From: Microbacterium sp. GCS4
Lineage (GTDB): Bacteria > Actinomycetota > Actinomycetes > Actinomycetales > Microbacteriaceae
Reading direction: 5' to 3'
Assembly (NCBI RefSeq): GCF_001262495.1
Contig: NZ_LGYE01000002.1
Coordinates: forward strand, 880,355-944,354
DNA: 64,000 nucleotides
Under the pieces are notes generated by a model, which worked only from the letters and a program-made list of their open reading frames with translations, searched no databases and was not told the origin of the DNA. The translations under genes were made by a program, and so were the position numbers. How positions within the stretch are numbered: position 1 is the stretch's first letter; every line of letters begins with the position of its first letter. Positions 1 to 8,272 of the stretch are shown in pieces.

Positions 1-1
1 C

Positions 2-40
2 GACCTCAAGACCCACCAGCTGACGGCGCTCGCAGGCTGA
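2..40 (+). CDS. C-terminal end of a probable ribonuclease PH (partial)
   Basis: Only the last 12 codons and the stop lie in the window; the encoded tail is DLKTHQLTALAG. The stop codon overlaps the rdgB start (TGATG), so the two are translationally coupled. rph directly before rdgB is a common actinobacterial order, which is the main reason for the call. The fragment is too short to prove identity. Confidence 0.45.
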   Translation, partial: DLKTHQLTALAG

Positions 41-633
41 TGAAGGTCGTCCTCGCCACGCACAACGCGCACAAGGTCGCGGAGTTCCAGCAGATCGTCT
101 CGCTCACGCGGCCCGATCTCGAGATCGTCGCGTATGACGGACCGGAGCCCGTGGAGGACGGTGTGACGTTCGCCGAGAACGCGCTGATCAAGGCGCGTGC
201 GGCCGCGGTGCACACGGGGCTCGCGGCGCTCGCCGACGACTCGGGCATCTGCGTCGACGTGCTGGGCGGTTCGCCGGGCGTGTTCTCGGCGTACTGGGCG
301 GGGCAGAAGAAGGATGCCGCAGCGAACCTCGAGCTGCTGCTCGACCAGCTGCGCGACATCGCGGACCCGCACCGCACCGCGCACTTCACGTCGTCGATCG
401 CGCTCGTGACGCCCGACGGCGCCGAGCGCGTGGTCGAGGGGCTATGGCCGGGGCGCCTCGCGCATGCGGCATCCGGGGCGGGTGGCTTCGGCTACGACCC
501 GATCTTTCTCCCCGATGGCCAGCCTGCGGGGGAGGAGCGTTCGGTGGGCGAGTTCACCGCGGAGGAGAAGCAGTCGCAGTCGCATCGGGCTCGAGCGTTC
601 GCCGAACTCGTGCCGCTGCTGGCGGAGCTCTGA
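40..633 (+). CDS. rdgB: RdgB/HAM1 non-canonical purine NTP pyrophosphatase
   Basis: Hydrolyses dITP, dXTP/XTP and related deaminated purine nucleotides to monophosphate and pyrophosphate, keeping them out of nucleic acids; cytosolic. The 197-residue protein has the usual family length. Visible family motifs are the N-terminal ATHNAHK substrate loop, FAENALIKARAA, the ADDSGICVDVLGG metal/substrate segment, GFGYDPIF and the C-terminal SHRARAF. The ATG overlaps the previous stop, so it belongs to an operon entering from the left. A 10-bp inverted repeat follows the stop and may end the transcript. Confidence 0.95.
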   Translation: MKVVLATHNAHKVAEFQQIVSLTRPDLEIVAYDGPEPVEDGVTFAENALIKARAAAVHTGLAALADDSGICVDVLGGSPGVFSAYWAGQKKDAAANLELLLDQLRDIADPHRTAHFTSSIALVTPDGAERVVEGLWPGRLAHAASGAGGFGYDPIFLPDGQPAGEERSVGEFTAEEKQSQSHRARAFAELVPLLAEL

Positions 634-645
634 ACGCTTGTCGCT

Positions 646-681
646 AACCACTACGCTTGACGTACTTCATTCGTAGTGGTT
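646..681. repeat. Perfect 10-bp inverted repeat between rdgB and the reductase gene
   Basis: Arms AACCACTACG (646-655) and CGTAGTGGTT (672-681) are exact reverse complements around a 16-nt centre containing TTGACG, a plausible -35. The right arm ends only 11 nt before the ATG at 693. It could be a weak terminator for rdgB (no U-tract follows) or an operator over the promoter of the next gene. The -35-like hexamer in the loop favours an operator. Confidence 0.5.
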
Positions 682-692
682 GAGTGGTGGGC

Positions 693-1268
693 ATGAGAGA
701 GCTCACCTACTACATCGGCGTCACCCTCGACGGTTTCATCGCGGGACCCGACGACGAGGTCGACTTCTATCCCGTCACCCCCGCGTTCGCCGAGACGCTC
801 GGCACCGAGCTCGCCGACCTGCAGCCGGCCTTCGTGCGTGCGGGGCGCGGGGGAGCGGACCAGCCCGTCACCCGCTTCGACACGGTCATGATGGGGCGCC
901 GCACCTACGAGCCCGCGCTCGACCAGGGCGTGCTCGACCCGTACTCGCACCTGCGCACGATCGTCGTCAGCACGACCCTCGACGTTCCCGAGCATGAGAA
1001 CGTCGAGATCGTGCGGACCGATCCTGTCCAGCGCGTGCGCGAGCTCAAGGCCGAGGACGGCCTCGGGATCTACCTCGCGGGCGGCGCGGGCCTCGCGGGC
1101 ACGCTGCTCGACGAGATCGACCGGTTGATCGTCAAGAAGTACCCGGTGATCGCCGGCTCCGGCATCCCGATGGTCAGTCACGGCTTCCAGCCGACCGCGT
1201 TCGCGCTCGACCGCGCCCGCACCTACGACAACGGCTGCGTCGTGCTGGAGTGCACCCGGGCGCGGTGA
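693..1268 (+). CDS. Dihydrofolate reductase / RibD C-terminal-like family protein
   Basis: Small NAD(P)H-dependent reductase-fold protein of the RibD_C/DHFR-like family (191 aa from the ATG). Typical features are the N-terminal YYIGVTLDGFIAGPD strand, the VMMGRRTYE segment and GIYLAGGAGLAGTLL, which forms the nucleotide-binding loop. Members of this family mostly have no proven substrate, and folate reduction is not implied. I preferred ATG at 693 over two upstream in-frame GTG codons (684, 687) because homologues begin at the first beta strand; no good ribosome-binding site supports any of them. It stands alone between rdgB and the metal exporter and may be controlled through the inverted repeat just upstream. 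Confidence 0.8.
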   Translation: MRELTYYIGVTLDGFIAGPDDEVDFYPVTPAFAETLGTELADLQPAFVRAGRGGADQPVTRFDTVMMGRRTYEPALDQGVLDPYSHLRTIVVSTTLDVPEHENVEIVRTDPVQRVRELKAEDGLGIYLAGGAGLAGTLLDEIDRLIVKKYPVIAGSGIPMVSHGFQPTAFALDRARTYDNGCVVLECTRAR

Positions 1269-1346
1269 ACGGCGGCAGCGGGACTACTGAGAATCATCAC
1301 CATTCCCGAGTACGCGGATCCGTCCCGAACGGACGGAAAGCGCCTC

Positions 1347-1358
1347 TAACCTGGTCGT
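1347..1358 (+). promoter_or_regulatory. Leaderless-type -10 box before the CDF gene
   Basis: TAACCT (1347-1352) lies 6 nt before the ATG at 1359, the spacing that puts the transcript start on the start codon. No ribosome-binding site precedes the ATG, which fits a leaderless message. An imperfect GAAT-N7-ATTC dyad lies further upstream at about 1291-1305. Confidence 0.5.
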
Positions 1359-2279
1359 ATGCATGATCACGCGCCCGCCGCCGGCGGTATCCGCTCGGCC
1401 GGTCATCGTCGTCTCCTGGCGATCTCGCTGACCCTCACCGCGACCATCATGGTCGTGCAGGTGGTCGGCGCGATCCTCACGGGATCGCTGGCTCTGCTCG
1501 CCGACGCCGCGCATATGTTCACCGATGCCTCCGCGCTCGTGATCGCGCTGATCGCGGCCTCCGTGGCCGCCCGCCCCGCGGACGGCCGCCGCACGTTCGG
1601 CTATCAGCGGGCCGAGGTGTTCGGTGCGCTGATCAACGCGATCATCCTGATCCTGCTGTCGGGGTGGGTCGGCATCGAGGCCATCGGCCGCCTGCTGAAC
1701 CCCGGCGAGGTCGAGGTCGCGGGCGGGCTCATGCTCGTCGTCGCCGCGGTCGGCCTCATCGCGAACGCGATCTCGATGTGGCTGCTGAGTCGCGCCCAGC
1801 GCACGAGCATCAACGTGCGCGGCGCGTACCTCGAGGTCATGGGCGACCTGATCGGCTCGGCGATGGTGATCGTCGCCGCGATCGTGATCGTCACGACAGG
1901 ATGGATGCCGGCGGACGCGATCGCGTCCATGGCGATCGCGGTGCTCATCATCCCGCGCGCGATCGCGCTGCTGCGGGAGGTGTTCTCGGTGCTGTCCGAA
2001 TCCGCGCCGAAGGGCACAGCCGTGGCCGACATCCGCCAGCATCTGCTCGACTACGAGGGCGTGGTGGGCGTGCACGACGTGCACGTGTGGCAGCTCACGC
2101 GCGGCGCCCCGGTCTTCAGTGCGCACGTGAGCGTCGAGCCGGCTCTGCTTGCGGACGGGCGCTCGGCGCGTCTCCTGAGCGAGATGCAGGAATGCCTGGC
2201 GGAGCACTTCGACGTCGAGCACTCGACGTTCCAGATCGAACCCGCCGAGCAGTCCGACTGCGAGCCGCACCACGCCTGA
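1359..2279 (+). CDS. Cation diffusion facilitator (CzcD/ZitB-type metal efflux)
   Basis: Inner-membrane exporter that moves a divalent cation, most likely zinc or cobalt, out of the cytosol in exchange for protons. The 306-residue protein has six hydrophobic segments between about residues 20 and 205. It carries the family metal-site helices, with LLADAAHMFTDASAL in TM2 (HxxxD) and an equivalent site near the TM5 segment around ADAIASMAIA, and a C-terminal cytoplasmic domain (about 210-300) with VHDVHVWQLT, the ferredoxin-like metal sensor. There is a short His-containing N-terminus (MHDHA). It appears monocistronic and converges on ligD. The metal cannot be fixed from sequence. Confidence 0.92.
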   Translation: MHDHAPAAGGIRSAGHRRLLAISLTLTATIMVVQVVGAILTGSLALLADAAHMFTDASALVIALIAASVAARPADGRRTFGYQRAEVFGALINAIILILLSGWVGIEAIGRLLNPGEVEVAGGLMLVVAAVGLIANAISMWLLSRAQRTSINVRGAYLEVMGDLIGSAMVIVAAIVIVTTGWMPADAIASMAIAVLIIPRAIALLREVFSVLSESAPKGTAVADIRQHLLDYEGVVGVHDVHVWQLTRGAPVFSAHVSVEPALLADGRSARLLSEMQECLAEHFDVEHSTFQIEPAEQSDCEPHHA

Positions 2280-2297
2280 TCCGGCCCGGCTGACCGC

Positions 2298-4259
2298 TCA
2301 GCTCTCCACGACGACTTCGTCGGGCGACTTGTCCGGACGCAGCCCCCGCCAGCGCGCGTGGCGCAGCACCCCGTCGGGCGTCCAGTTCGCGAACTCGACC
2401 TCGCCGACGAGCTCGGGCCGCACCCACAGCGCGTCCGAGGCGTCGGGGGCGGGCACGCCGCCGAGTGGAGCGTCGTCCACGCGCAGCGGTGCCAGGCGTG
2501 CGAGCAGGTCGCGCAGCATCCGATCCGTGAATCCGGTGCCGACACGTCCGACATAGCGCAGGCGCCCGGAATCCGGCACGGCGAGCAGGAGAGACCCGAA
2601 CGTCCCCTCCCGATCGCCCTTGCCCGGACGGATGCCGACGATCACCGCCTCCTGCATGCGGGTGTGTTTGATCTTGAGCCACGAGGGCGAGCGCTGCCCC
2701 GCCCGATACGCCGACCGCGGGTCCTTCACGACCACGCCCTCGAGACCGAATTCCTCGCTCGCGGCGAGGGCGGCCTCCAGGTCGTCGAACACCGGCGGGA
2801 CGCGCATCGGAGCATCCAGGTCGGACACCACGTCCTCCAGCAGCGTCCGCCGCTGCGACAGGGGCATCGACGACAGGTCATGACCGTCGAAGCGCAACAG
2901 GTCGAAGACGAGGTACACGATCGGGGTGCGCACGACCTCGCGCTCGATCTCGCGCGCGCGCGTCAGGTGCATGCGGTTCTGCAGCAGCGAGAAGCTCGGG
3001 CGACCCTGGGCGTCGAAGGCGACGATCTCGCCGTCGACGATCGCGTCGGAGGCCGGCAGGAACGGCGCGCCGTCGGCCGTGAGCTCCGGATAGCGCGCGG
3101 TGATGTCTATGCCGCTGCGGGCATGCAAGCGCAGCCGCCCCTCCGCCCAGGTGCCGACGGCGCGGATCCCGTCCCACTTGACCTCGACCCAGGGCGGCGT
3201 GCTGAGCCCACGCGCGATGGCGGGCGTGCCGTTCTCGGCGAGCATCGGCGAGAGGGATGCCGGGACCGCATCGGACGCGGACCCCGACGCCGCGGCGATC
3301 CGCGGACGATGCTCCTTGCGTGCCGGTCGCTCGGTGACGAGCTCGCGGTCATCGCGGGGCACCGGCGGGTTTTCAGGCCTCAACGCGGCGAGGGGATCGA
3401 CACCCGCGGCCGCGCGTTCCAGGACCTGCTCGATGTCGAGCTGCGCGAGGTCGGGGTCGTCGAGCTCGTCCCAGGTGCGCGGCGCCGCGACCCAGGGCTG
3501 TGCGCGCCCGCGGAGCGAGTAGGGCGAGATCGTCGTCTTCTTGCCGTTGTTCTGGCTCCAGTCGAGGAACACCTTGCCGCCGCGCGCGGCCTTCGCCATC
3601 GTGCTCGTGGCGAGATCGGGATGCTCGGTCTCGATGATCCGCGCGACCTCCTTCACGACCCCGGAGATCTCGTCGCTGGTCTGCTGCCCCGGCAGCGCCG
3701 CATACAGGTGGATGCCCTTGCTGCCGCTCGTCACGGGCAGCGGGTCGAGCCCGATGCCGGTGAGGATGCCGCGGGCGATCCGCGCCACCTCGGCGCACTG
3801 CGCGAGGCCCACGCCGGGCCCCGGGTCGAGGTCGAGCACGAGGCGGTCGGGTCGCGCGGGGAGCCCTGCCGCATCGAAACGCCACTGCGGCACGTGCAGT
3901 TCGATCGCGGCGACCTGTGCGAGCCACACGAGCGTCGGCACGTCGGTGACGAGCGGGTACTCCTTCGGACCGTCGGAGTGCTGGATCGCCTGACGCGGGA
4001 TCCAGCTCGGCGCTCCGGGCTCGAGCTGCTTCGTGAAGAACGAATCGGCGGGAGCATCCGTCGTCCCCACTCCCTCGACCCAACGCTTGCGGGTGACGGG
4101 GCGTCCGTCGAGCAGGGGGAGCAGCAGGGGAGCGATCGCCGTGTAGTACGCGAAGACCTCGCCCTTGGTGGTGCCCGTCTCGGGGTAGACGACCTTGTCG
4201 AGGTTCGTGACGCGCAGTCGGCGGCCGTCGATCTGCACGTTCTGCGCCTCGGCTGCCAT
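2298..4259 (-). CDS. ligD: ATP-dependent DNA ligase LigD with N-terminal polymerase/primase domain (NHEJ)
   Basis: Seals double-strand breaks in bacterial non-homologous end joining with Ku. Reading from the ATG at 4259 (653 aa), residues about 1-300 form the archaeo-eukaryotic primase-type polymerase domain (LDLDPGPGV with the two metal aspartates, later TSGSKGIHLY). Residues about 340-653 form the ligase: adenylation motif KWDG with catalytic Lys about 361, then DGEIVAF, LEGVVVKD and the OB-fold end. No 3'-phosphoesterase domain lies between, so it is POL-LIG, unlike mycobacterial POL-PE-LIG. An upstream in-frame ATG at 4325 would add 22 unconserved residues and run into the ku promoter region, so I reject it. 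It is divergent from ku across 73 bp. Confidence 0.93.
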   Translation of the reverse strand: MAAEAQNVQIDGRRLRVTNLDKVVYPETGTTKGEVFAYYTAIAPLLLPLLDGRPVTRKRWVEGVGTTDAPADSFFTKQLEPGAPSWIPRQAIQHSDGPKEYPLVTDVPTLVWLAQVAAIELHVPQWRFDAAGLPARPDRLVLDLDPGPGVGLAQCAEVARIARGILTGIGLDPLPVTSGSKGIHLYAALPGQQTSDEISGVVKEVARIIETEHPDLATSTMAKAARGGKVFLDWSQNNGKKTTISPYSLRGRAQPWVAAPRTWDELDDPDLAQLDIEQVLERAAAGVDPLAALRPENPPVPRDDRELVTERPARKEHRPRIAAASGSASDAVPASLSPMLAENGTPAIARGLSTPPWVEVKWDGIRAVGTWAEGRLRLHARSGIDITARYPELTADGAPFLPASDAIVDGEIVAFDAQGRPSFSLLQNRMHLTRAREIEREVVRTPIVYLVFDLLRFDGHDLSSMPLSQRRTLLEDVVSDLDAPMRVPPVFDDLEAALAASEEFGLEGVVVKDPRSAYRAGQRSPSWLKIKHTRMQEAVIVGIRPGKGDREGTFGSLLLAVPDSGRLRYVGRVGTGFTDRMLRDLLARLAPLRVDDAPLGGVPAPDASDALWVRPELVGEVEFANWTPDGVLRHARWRGLRPDKSPDEVVVES

Positions 4260-4332
4260 AGGGACAGCGTAGTGAGGGCCCGCCTCGTCAAGGGACTGGC
4301 TGTGACGGGTGCGACTGGTGTTCACTTATGCC
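4260..4332. promoter_or_regulatory. Divergent ligD/ku intergenic promoter region
   Basis: The 73 bp between the two preferred start codons must hold both promoters. No clear -35/-10 pair stands out. Sharing it suggests co-expression of the two NHEJ genes. Confidence 0.45.
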
Positions 4333-5208
4333 ATGAGGACGATCTGGAAGGGCGCGCTGACCTTCGGTCTCGTGAACGTGCCGGTCAAGGTGTACTCCGC
4401 GACCGAGGACCACGACGTGCCGCTGCATCAGGTGCACGACAAGGACGGCGGGCGCATCCGCTACCAGCGCACGTGCGAGGTGTGCGGCGAGACCGTCGCG
4501 TACGCCGACATCGACCGCGCCTACGTCGACGAGGGGCAGACCGTCGTGCTCACAAAGGACGACCTCGCCGCCCTGCCGGCCGAGAAGAGCCGAGAGATCG
4601 ACGTCGTCGAGTTCGTTCCCTCGGAGCAGGTCGACCTCCTCACCCTCGACAAGCCGTACTACCTCGAACCCGACTCTAAATCGCCCAAGGCGTACGTACT
4701 GCTGCGCAAGACCCTCGAGCAGACTGACCGCACCGCGATCGTGCGGTTCACGCTGCGGCAGAAGACCCGCCTCGCGGCGCTGCGCGTGCGCGGCAAGGTC
4801 CTCGTGCTGCAGACGCTGCTGTGGGCCGACGAGGTCCGTGAGGCCGAGTTCCCCTCGCTCGACGAGGACGTGCGCATCTCGAAGAAGGAGCTCGAGCTCT
4901 CGGCATCCCTCGTCGACAGCTACTCGGCGGACTTCGACCCCGAGTCGTTCGTCGACGAGTACCAGAAGGAGCTGCGCACCCTGATCGACGCCAAGATCGA
5001 GGCCGGCGACACGTTCGACGTGGCCGACACGTTCGGTGAGGAGGAGGGCGACGCCAAGAGCGGCGAGGTGATCGACCTCATGGAGGCGCTGCGCGCGAGC
5101 GTCGCGAAGTCCAAGGCCGCGCGGTCGGGCGGCTCGGATGCCGATGCGGACGATGACGCCGAGAAGGCGAAGCCGAAGAAGTCCGCGACGAAGAAGAAGG
5201 CCGGCTGA
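4333..5208 (+). CDS. ku: Ku protein, DNA end-binding factor of NHEJ
   Basis: Homodimeric ring protein that binds broken DNA ends and recruits LigD. The start at 4333 gives the canonical opening MRTIWKGALTFGLVNVPVKV; the earlier ATG at 4309 adds eight unconserved residues. The core beta-barrel/bridge region (about 1-255) includes HQVHDKDGGRIRYQRTC and EVCGE. The last 30 or so residues are lysine/aspartate-rich (DADADDDAEKAKPKK...), like the basic tails used by actinobacterial Ku for DNA binding and LigD contact. 291 aa, normal for the family. It converges on the DedA gene. Confidence 0.95.
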   Translation: MRTIWKGALTFGLVNVPVKVYSATEDHDVPLHQVHDKDGGRIRYQRTCEVCGETVAYADIDRAYVDEGQTVVLTKDDLAALPAEKSREIDVVEFVPSEQVDLLTLDKPYYLEPDSKSPKAYVLLRKTLEQTDRTAIVRFTLRQKTRLAALRVRGKVLVLQTLLWADEVREAEFPSLDEDVRISKKELELSASLVDSYSADFDPESFVDEYQKELRTLIDAKIEAGDTFDVADTFGEEEGDAKSGEVIDLMEALRASVAKSKAARSGGSDADADDDAEKAKPKKSATKKKAG

Positions 5209-5233
5209 CCGGCATCCGCTCTCGCGCGTCGGG

Positions 5234-6004
5234 TCAGTGCTTGCCGTCGCCGTCCAGGTCGGGTGCGCGGTCGAACACCTCGGGCTCGAGCGCGAGCTCC
5301 TCGGCCTCCGCAGCATCCGTTGCGCCTTCGCCTGCCGCGGCCTCCTTCTTGGCCTTGTGGCGCTCCGACAGGTAGTGCCAGAGCGTGACGAGCGCGGTGC
5401 CGCCCACGGCGGCGAGCAGGATGAGGTCGATGTAGCTCTCGACGAAGTGCGCGACCGGGGGGATGAACCCAATCAGGTAGCCGAACATCGTCAGGCCGAA
5501 GCCCCACAGCACCGCGCCGATCAGGTTGTACAGCGTGTAGCGGCGCCACGGCATGTGGCCGACTCCCGCCGCGACGGGCGCGAACGTGCGGACGATCGGG
5601 ACGAAGCGGGCGAGGATGACGGTGATGCCGCCGAACCGCTCGAAGAACGCGTTCGTGCGTTCGACGTTCTTCTTGCTGAAGAGGCCGGACTCCTTGCGTT
5701 CGAAGACCGCCGGACCGCCCTTGTGGCCGATGACGTAGCCGACCTCACCGCCGACGAACGCCGCCAGGCCGATCAGCAGGGCGACGATCCAGACGTTGAT
5801 GCCGAAGACGCCGTGCTCGGAGCCCGCGATCGGGTGCGACAGCAGACCCGCGATCACGAGCAGCGTGTCGCCGGGGAGCAGGAAGCCGACCAGCAGACCG
5901 GTCTCGGCGAAGACGATGAAGCACACCACGAGCAGAGCCCAGGGCCCGGCGGCACCGATGATCGTGGCGGGGTCGAGCCAGGGGAGGAGAGCGGCGTGAT
6001 GCAT
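5234..6004 (-). CDS. DedA family (SNARE-associated/VTT) membrane protein
   Basis: Integral membrane protein of the DedA superfamily, linked in other bacteria to undecaprenyl-phosphate or phospholipid flipping and membrane homeostasis. The 256-residue protein has hydrophobic segments near residues 20-45, 55-85, 135-165, 170-195 and 200-220. The signature re-entrant motifs are visible: FAETGLLVGFLLPGD near the start, and RFGGITVILARFVPIVRTFAPVAAG with the conserved arginines in the middle. The C-terminal 45 residues are charged and probably cytoplasmic. It follows the tRNA-Leu gene on the same strand. Confidence 0.9.
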   Translation of the reverse strand: MHHAALLPWLDPATIIGAAGPWALLVVCFIVFAETGLLVGFLLPGDTLLVIAGLLSHPIAGSEHGVFGINVWIVALLIGLAAFVGGEVGYVIGHKGGPAVFERKESGLFSKKNVERTNAFFERFGGITVILARFVPIVRTFAPVAAGVGHMPWRRYTLYNLIGAVLWGFGLTMFGYLIGFIPPVAHFVESYIDLILLAAVGGTALVTLWHYLSERHKAKKEAAAGEGATDAAEAEELALEPEVFDRAPDLDGDGKH

Positions 6005-6071
6005 GGATTTCCCGTCGTAGTGCTGAATGCGGCGGTGCTGACGTCGGCCGCGGAAGGATGCGACTGATCGG

Positions 6072-6153
6072 TGCGGAAGGTGGGACTTGAACCCACACGC
6101 CCTGAGGCACAGGAACCTAAATCCTGCGTGTCTGCCAATTTCACCACTCCCGC
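6072..6153 (-). tRNA. tRNA-Leu (anticodon UAG)
   Basis: Read on the minus strand the 82-nt sequence folds as a class II tRNA: acceptor GCGGGAG pairs with CTTCCGC (one G-U), anticodon stem CAGGA/TCCTG encloses loop TTTAGGT with anticodon TAG, a long variable arm follows (TGCCTCAGGGCG), and the T-arm is GTGGG-TTCAAGT-CCCAC. The discriminator is A. CCA is not encoded (CCG follows), so it is added enzymatically. It reads CUA and, through wobble, other CUN leucine codons. Confidence 0.95.
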
Positions 6154-6272
6154 GCGGTGGGATAAGTCTACTGACCGGGGCATCGTGCGATGCTGGGGAT
6201 CCGCCCGCAGTCGGATGAGGACAGTGTGGATAACTCGTCCGGGCAGGCCGGGATTCTTGCGAGGATGCCCGG

Positions 6273-7418
6273 GTGAATCAGCCCTCCCTCGTCATCGCCG
6301 AACGCGTCCGCCGTCGGCTGCGCGCCGAGGGGATCGAGCCCGCGGTGGATGCACAGGCCGCGCGGGCGGTCGCACAGGCCGAGGTCCGGCGGTTCAACGA
6401 CGTCGCGCTGGCCCGCGGAGAGGCCCTGGCCGACGACGAAGCGCAGTGCGTCACCGACGTGCTCGCCTCGGTGCACGGGTTCGGGGCGCTGCAGCCCCTG
6501 CTCGACGATCCCGAGATCGAGGAGATCTGGCTCAACGGACCCGGCAGCGTGCACGTGGCGCGCGGTGGCGTCGCCGAGCGGATCGATCTGCGACTCACCG
6601 AGGTGCAACTGCGCGACCTCGTCGAGCGGATGCTGCAGTCCACCGGACGCCGGGTCGACATCGGTCAGCCCTTCGTCGACGCGTCGCTGCCCGACGGCTC
6701 GCGCCTGCACGTCGCGATCGCCGACGTCGTGCGCGGAGGGTGGGCCGTCAACATCCGCAAGTTCCTCACGCGGCACCGGGGTCTCGACGCGCTGGTGGCG
6801 CAGGGAAGCCTTCCCGCCGCGCTCGCCGCGGACTTGACGGCCGCGGTGCGGGCGGGGCGCAGCCTGATCGTGTCGGGTGCGACGCACGCGGGGAAGACCA
6901 CGATGCTCGCTGCCCTGCTCGAGAGCGCCGCCGAGCGGCAGCGGATCGTCACGGTCGAGGAGACGTTCGAACTGGCGCTGCAGGGTCCGGACGTCGTCGC
7001 CCTGCAGGGGCGCCAGGCGAGCCTCGAGGGGGCGGGTGAGATCACGCTCCGTCGGCTCGTGAAGGAGGCGCTGCGCATGCGACCCGACCGGCTCGTGGTC
7101 GGAGAGGTCCGGGATGCCGAGGCGCTCGACCTCGTGCTCGCCCTCAACACCGGAGTGCCCGGAGCTGCCACCGTGCACGCGAACTCGGCTGAGGAGGCGC
7201 TCGAGAAGCTCGCGCTGCTCCCGCTGCTCGCGGGCCGCAACATCGACCGTGGTTTCATCGCGCCGGCGCTCGCCGGATCGATCGACCTCGTGGTGCACTG
7301 CGAGCGGTCGGCCGACGGCGTGCGGCGGGTGCGGGAGGTCGTCGCACCCACCGGTGCGATCGTCGCGGGGCGGATCGAGGCGCGGACGGTGTTCCGACGC
7401 GACGGCGGTCTCGTATGA
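6273..7418 (+). CDS. tadA: TadA/CpaF-type secretion ATPase
   Basis: Hexameric cytoplasmic ATPase (type II/IV secretion superfamily) powering Tad/Flp pilus assembly. The 381-residue protein has an N-terminal domain (about 1-120), then LNGPGSVHV and the RVDIGQPFVDASLPDG region. The Walker A motif GATHAGKT has Lys about 208, followed by the VTVEETFEL Asp/Glu box and RMRPDRLVVGEVRDAEA (Walker B). The late GAATVHANSAEEAL carries the His box. It begins with GTG and overlaps tadB by ATGA. The whole tad operon (6273-10718) is tightly packed and likely co-transcribed. Confidence 0.93.
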   Translation: MNQPSLVIAERVRRRLRAEGIEPAVDAQAARAVAQAEVRRFNDVALARGEALADDEAQCVTDVLASVHGFGALQPLLDDPEIEEIWLNGPGSVHVARGGVAERIDLRLTEVQLRDLVERMLQSTGRRVDIGQPFVDASLPDGSRLHVAIADVVRGGWAVNIRKFLTRHRGLDALVAQGSLPAALAADLTAAVRAGRSLIVSGATHAGKTTMLAALLESAAERQRIVTVEETFELALQGPDVVALQGRQASLEGAGEITLRRLVKEALRMRPDRLVVGEVRDAEALDLVLALNTGVPGAATVHANSAEEALEKLALLPLLAGRNIDRGFIAPALAGSIDLVVHCERSADGVRRVREVVAPTGAIVAGRIEARTVFRRDGGLV

Positions 7419-8272
7419 CGGCGCTCCTCGGCGCGACGCTCGCCGCCGGCATCCTGCTCGTGATCTCGCCGTGGCTGTGGCCGGGAGGGAATGGCGCGGA
7501 CCGTGTGGTGCGGAGGGGGATCCTCACCCGGATGCTGGAGGAGGCCGGGTTCGCCGCGATCGCTCCCCGCATCCTGATCGTCGTGATGATCGGCCTGGCG
7601 CTCGCCGCGGCCTCCGTCGTGTGGCTGCTCGTAGGCATCCCGGTGCTCGCTGCGCTGGCCGGCGGCGCGGCGGCCGTCGCGCCCCTGCTGTTCCTCCGCG
7701 CCCGGCGGCTGCGCCTGCGCAAGGTACGTCGTCAGCTCTGGCCGGACGTGTGCGACCTGTTGATCGCCTCGATCCGGGTGGGGCTGTCGCTCCCCGACGC
7801 CGTTGCCTCGCTCGCAGACTCCGCTCCGCTCATGATGCGGCCCGCGTTCGAGGTGTTCGCGCGCGACCTGCACGCCACGGGACGCTTCGAGAGCAGCCTC
7901 GACCGGCTCAAGGCGACCCTGGCCGACCCGATCGCGGATCGGATGATCGAGACGCTGCGCATGGCCCGGCAGGTGGGAGGCACCGAACTCGGGGCGGTGC
8001 TGCGCGCGCTGTCGTCGTCGGTGCGGGCGGATGCCGCGCTGCGCGGCGAGGTCGAGGCGCGTCAGTCATGGATCCGCGGTGCCGCCGTGCTCGGAGCGGT
8101 GGCGCCCTGGGTCGTCCTGGGGCTGCTGGTGATGCGGCCGGAGGGTGCGGCGGCGTACGGCACGCCGGAGGGCGTCGCGGTGATCTGCATCGGCGCGGCT
8201 GTCTCAGTGGTCGCGTACCGGATCATGATCAGGATCGGGCGGCTGCCGGAACCCGAGCGGTGGTTCGGATGA
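7415..8272 (+). CDS. tadB: TadB-like inner-membrane pilus assembly protein
   Basis: Polytopic membrane platform protein of the T2SS GspF family that works with TadC and the TadA ATPase. 285 aa. Hydrophobic helices lie at about 1-22, 50-95 and 215-270, with a cytoplasmic GspF domain between (QLWPDVCDLLIASIRVGLSLPDAVASLA; ETLRMARQVGGTELGAVLRALS). The start codon overlaps the tadA stop and the stop overlaps the tadC start, both as ATGA, indicating translational coupling. Confidence 0.88.
   Translation: MTALLGATLAAGILLVISPWLWPGGNGADRVVRRGILTRMLEEAGFAAIAPRILIVVMIGLALAAASVVWLLVGIPVLAALAGGAAAVAPLLFLRARRLRLRKVRRQLWPDVCDLLIASIRVGLSLPDAVASLADSAPLMMRPAFEVFARDLHATGRFESSLDRLKATLADPIADRMIETLRMARQVGGTELGAVLRALSSSVRADAALRGEVEARQSWIRGAAVLGAVAPWVVLGLLVMRPEGAAAYGTPEGVAVICIGAAVSVVAYRIMIRIGRLPEPERWFG

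Noticed and set aside
2358..4679. 773-codon plus-strand open frame opposite ligD and ku
   Set aside because: It is the antisense shadow of ligD: Arg/Gly/His-rich composition with no motifs, while the minus strand encodes an intact, conserved ligase. High GC keeps such frames open.
6072..6153. tRNA-Leu as an integration site for a mobile element
   Set aside because: No integrase, no repeated tRNA 3' end and no GC shift on either side within the window.
7114..8268. Long upstream in-frame extension of tadC
   Set aside because: The extension reads through tadA and tadB in another frame and is Arg/Ser-rich nonsense. tadC starts at 8269 with an ATGA overlap.
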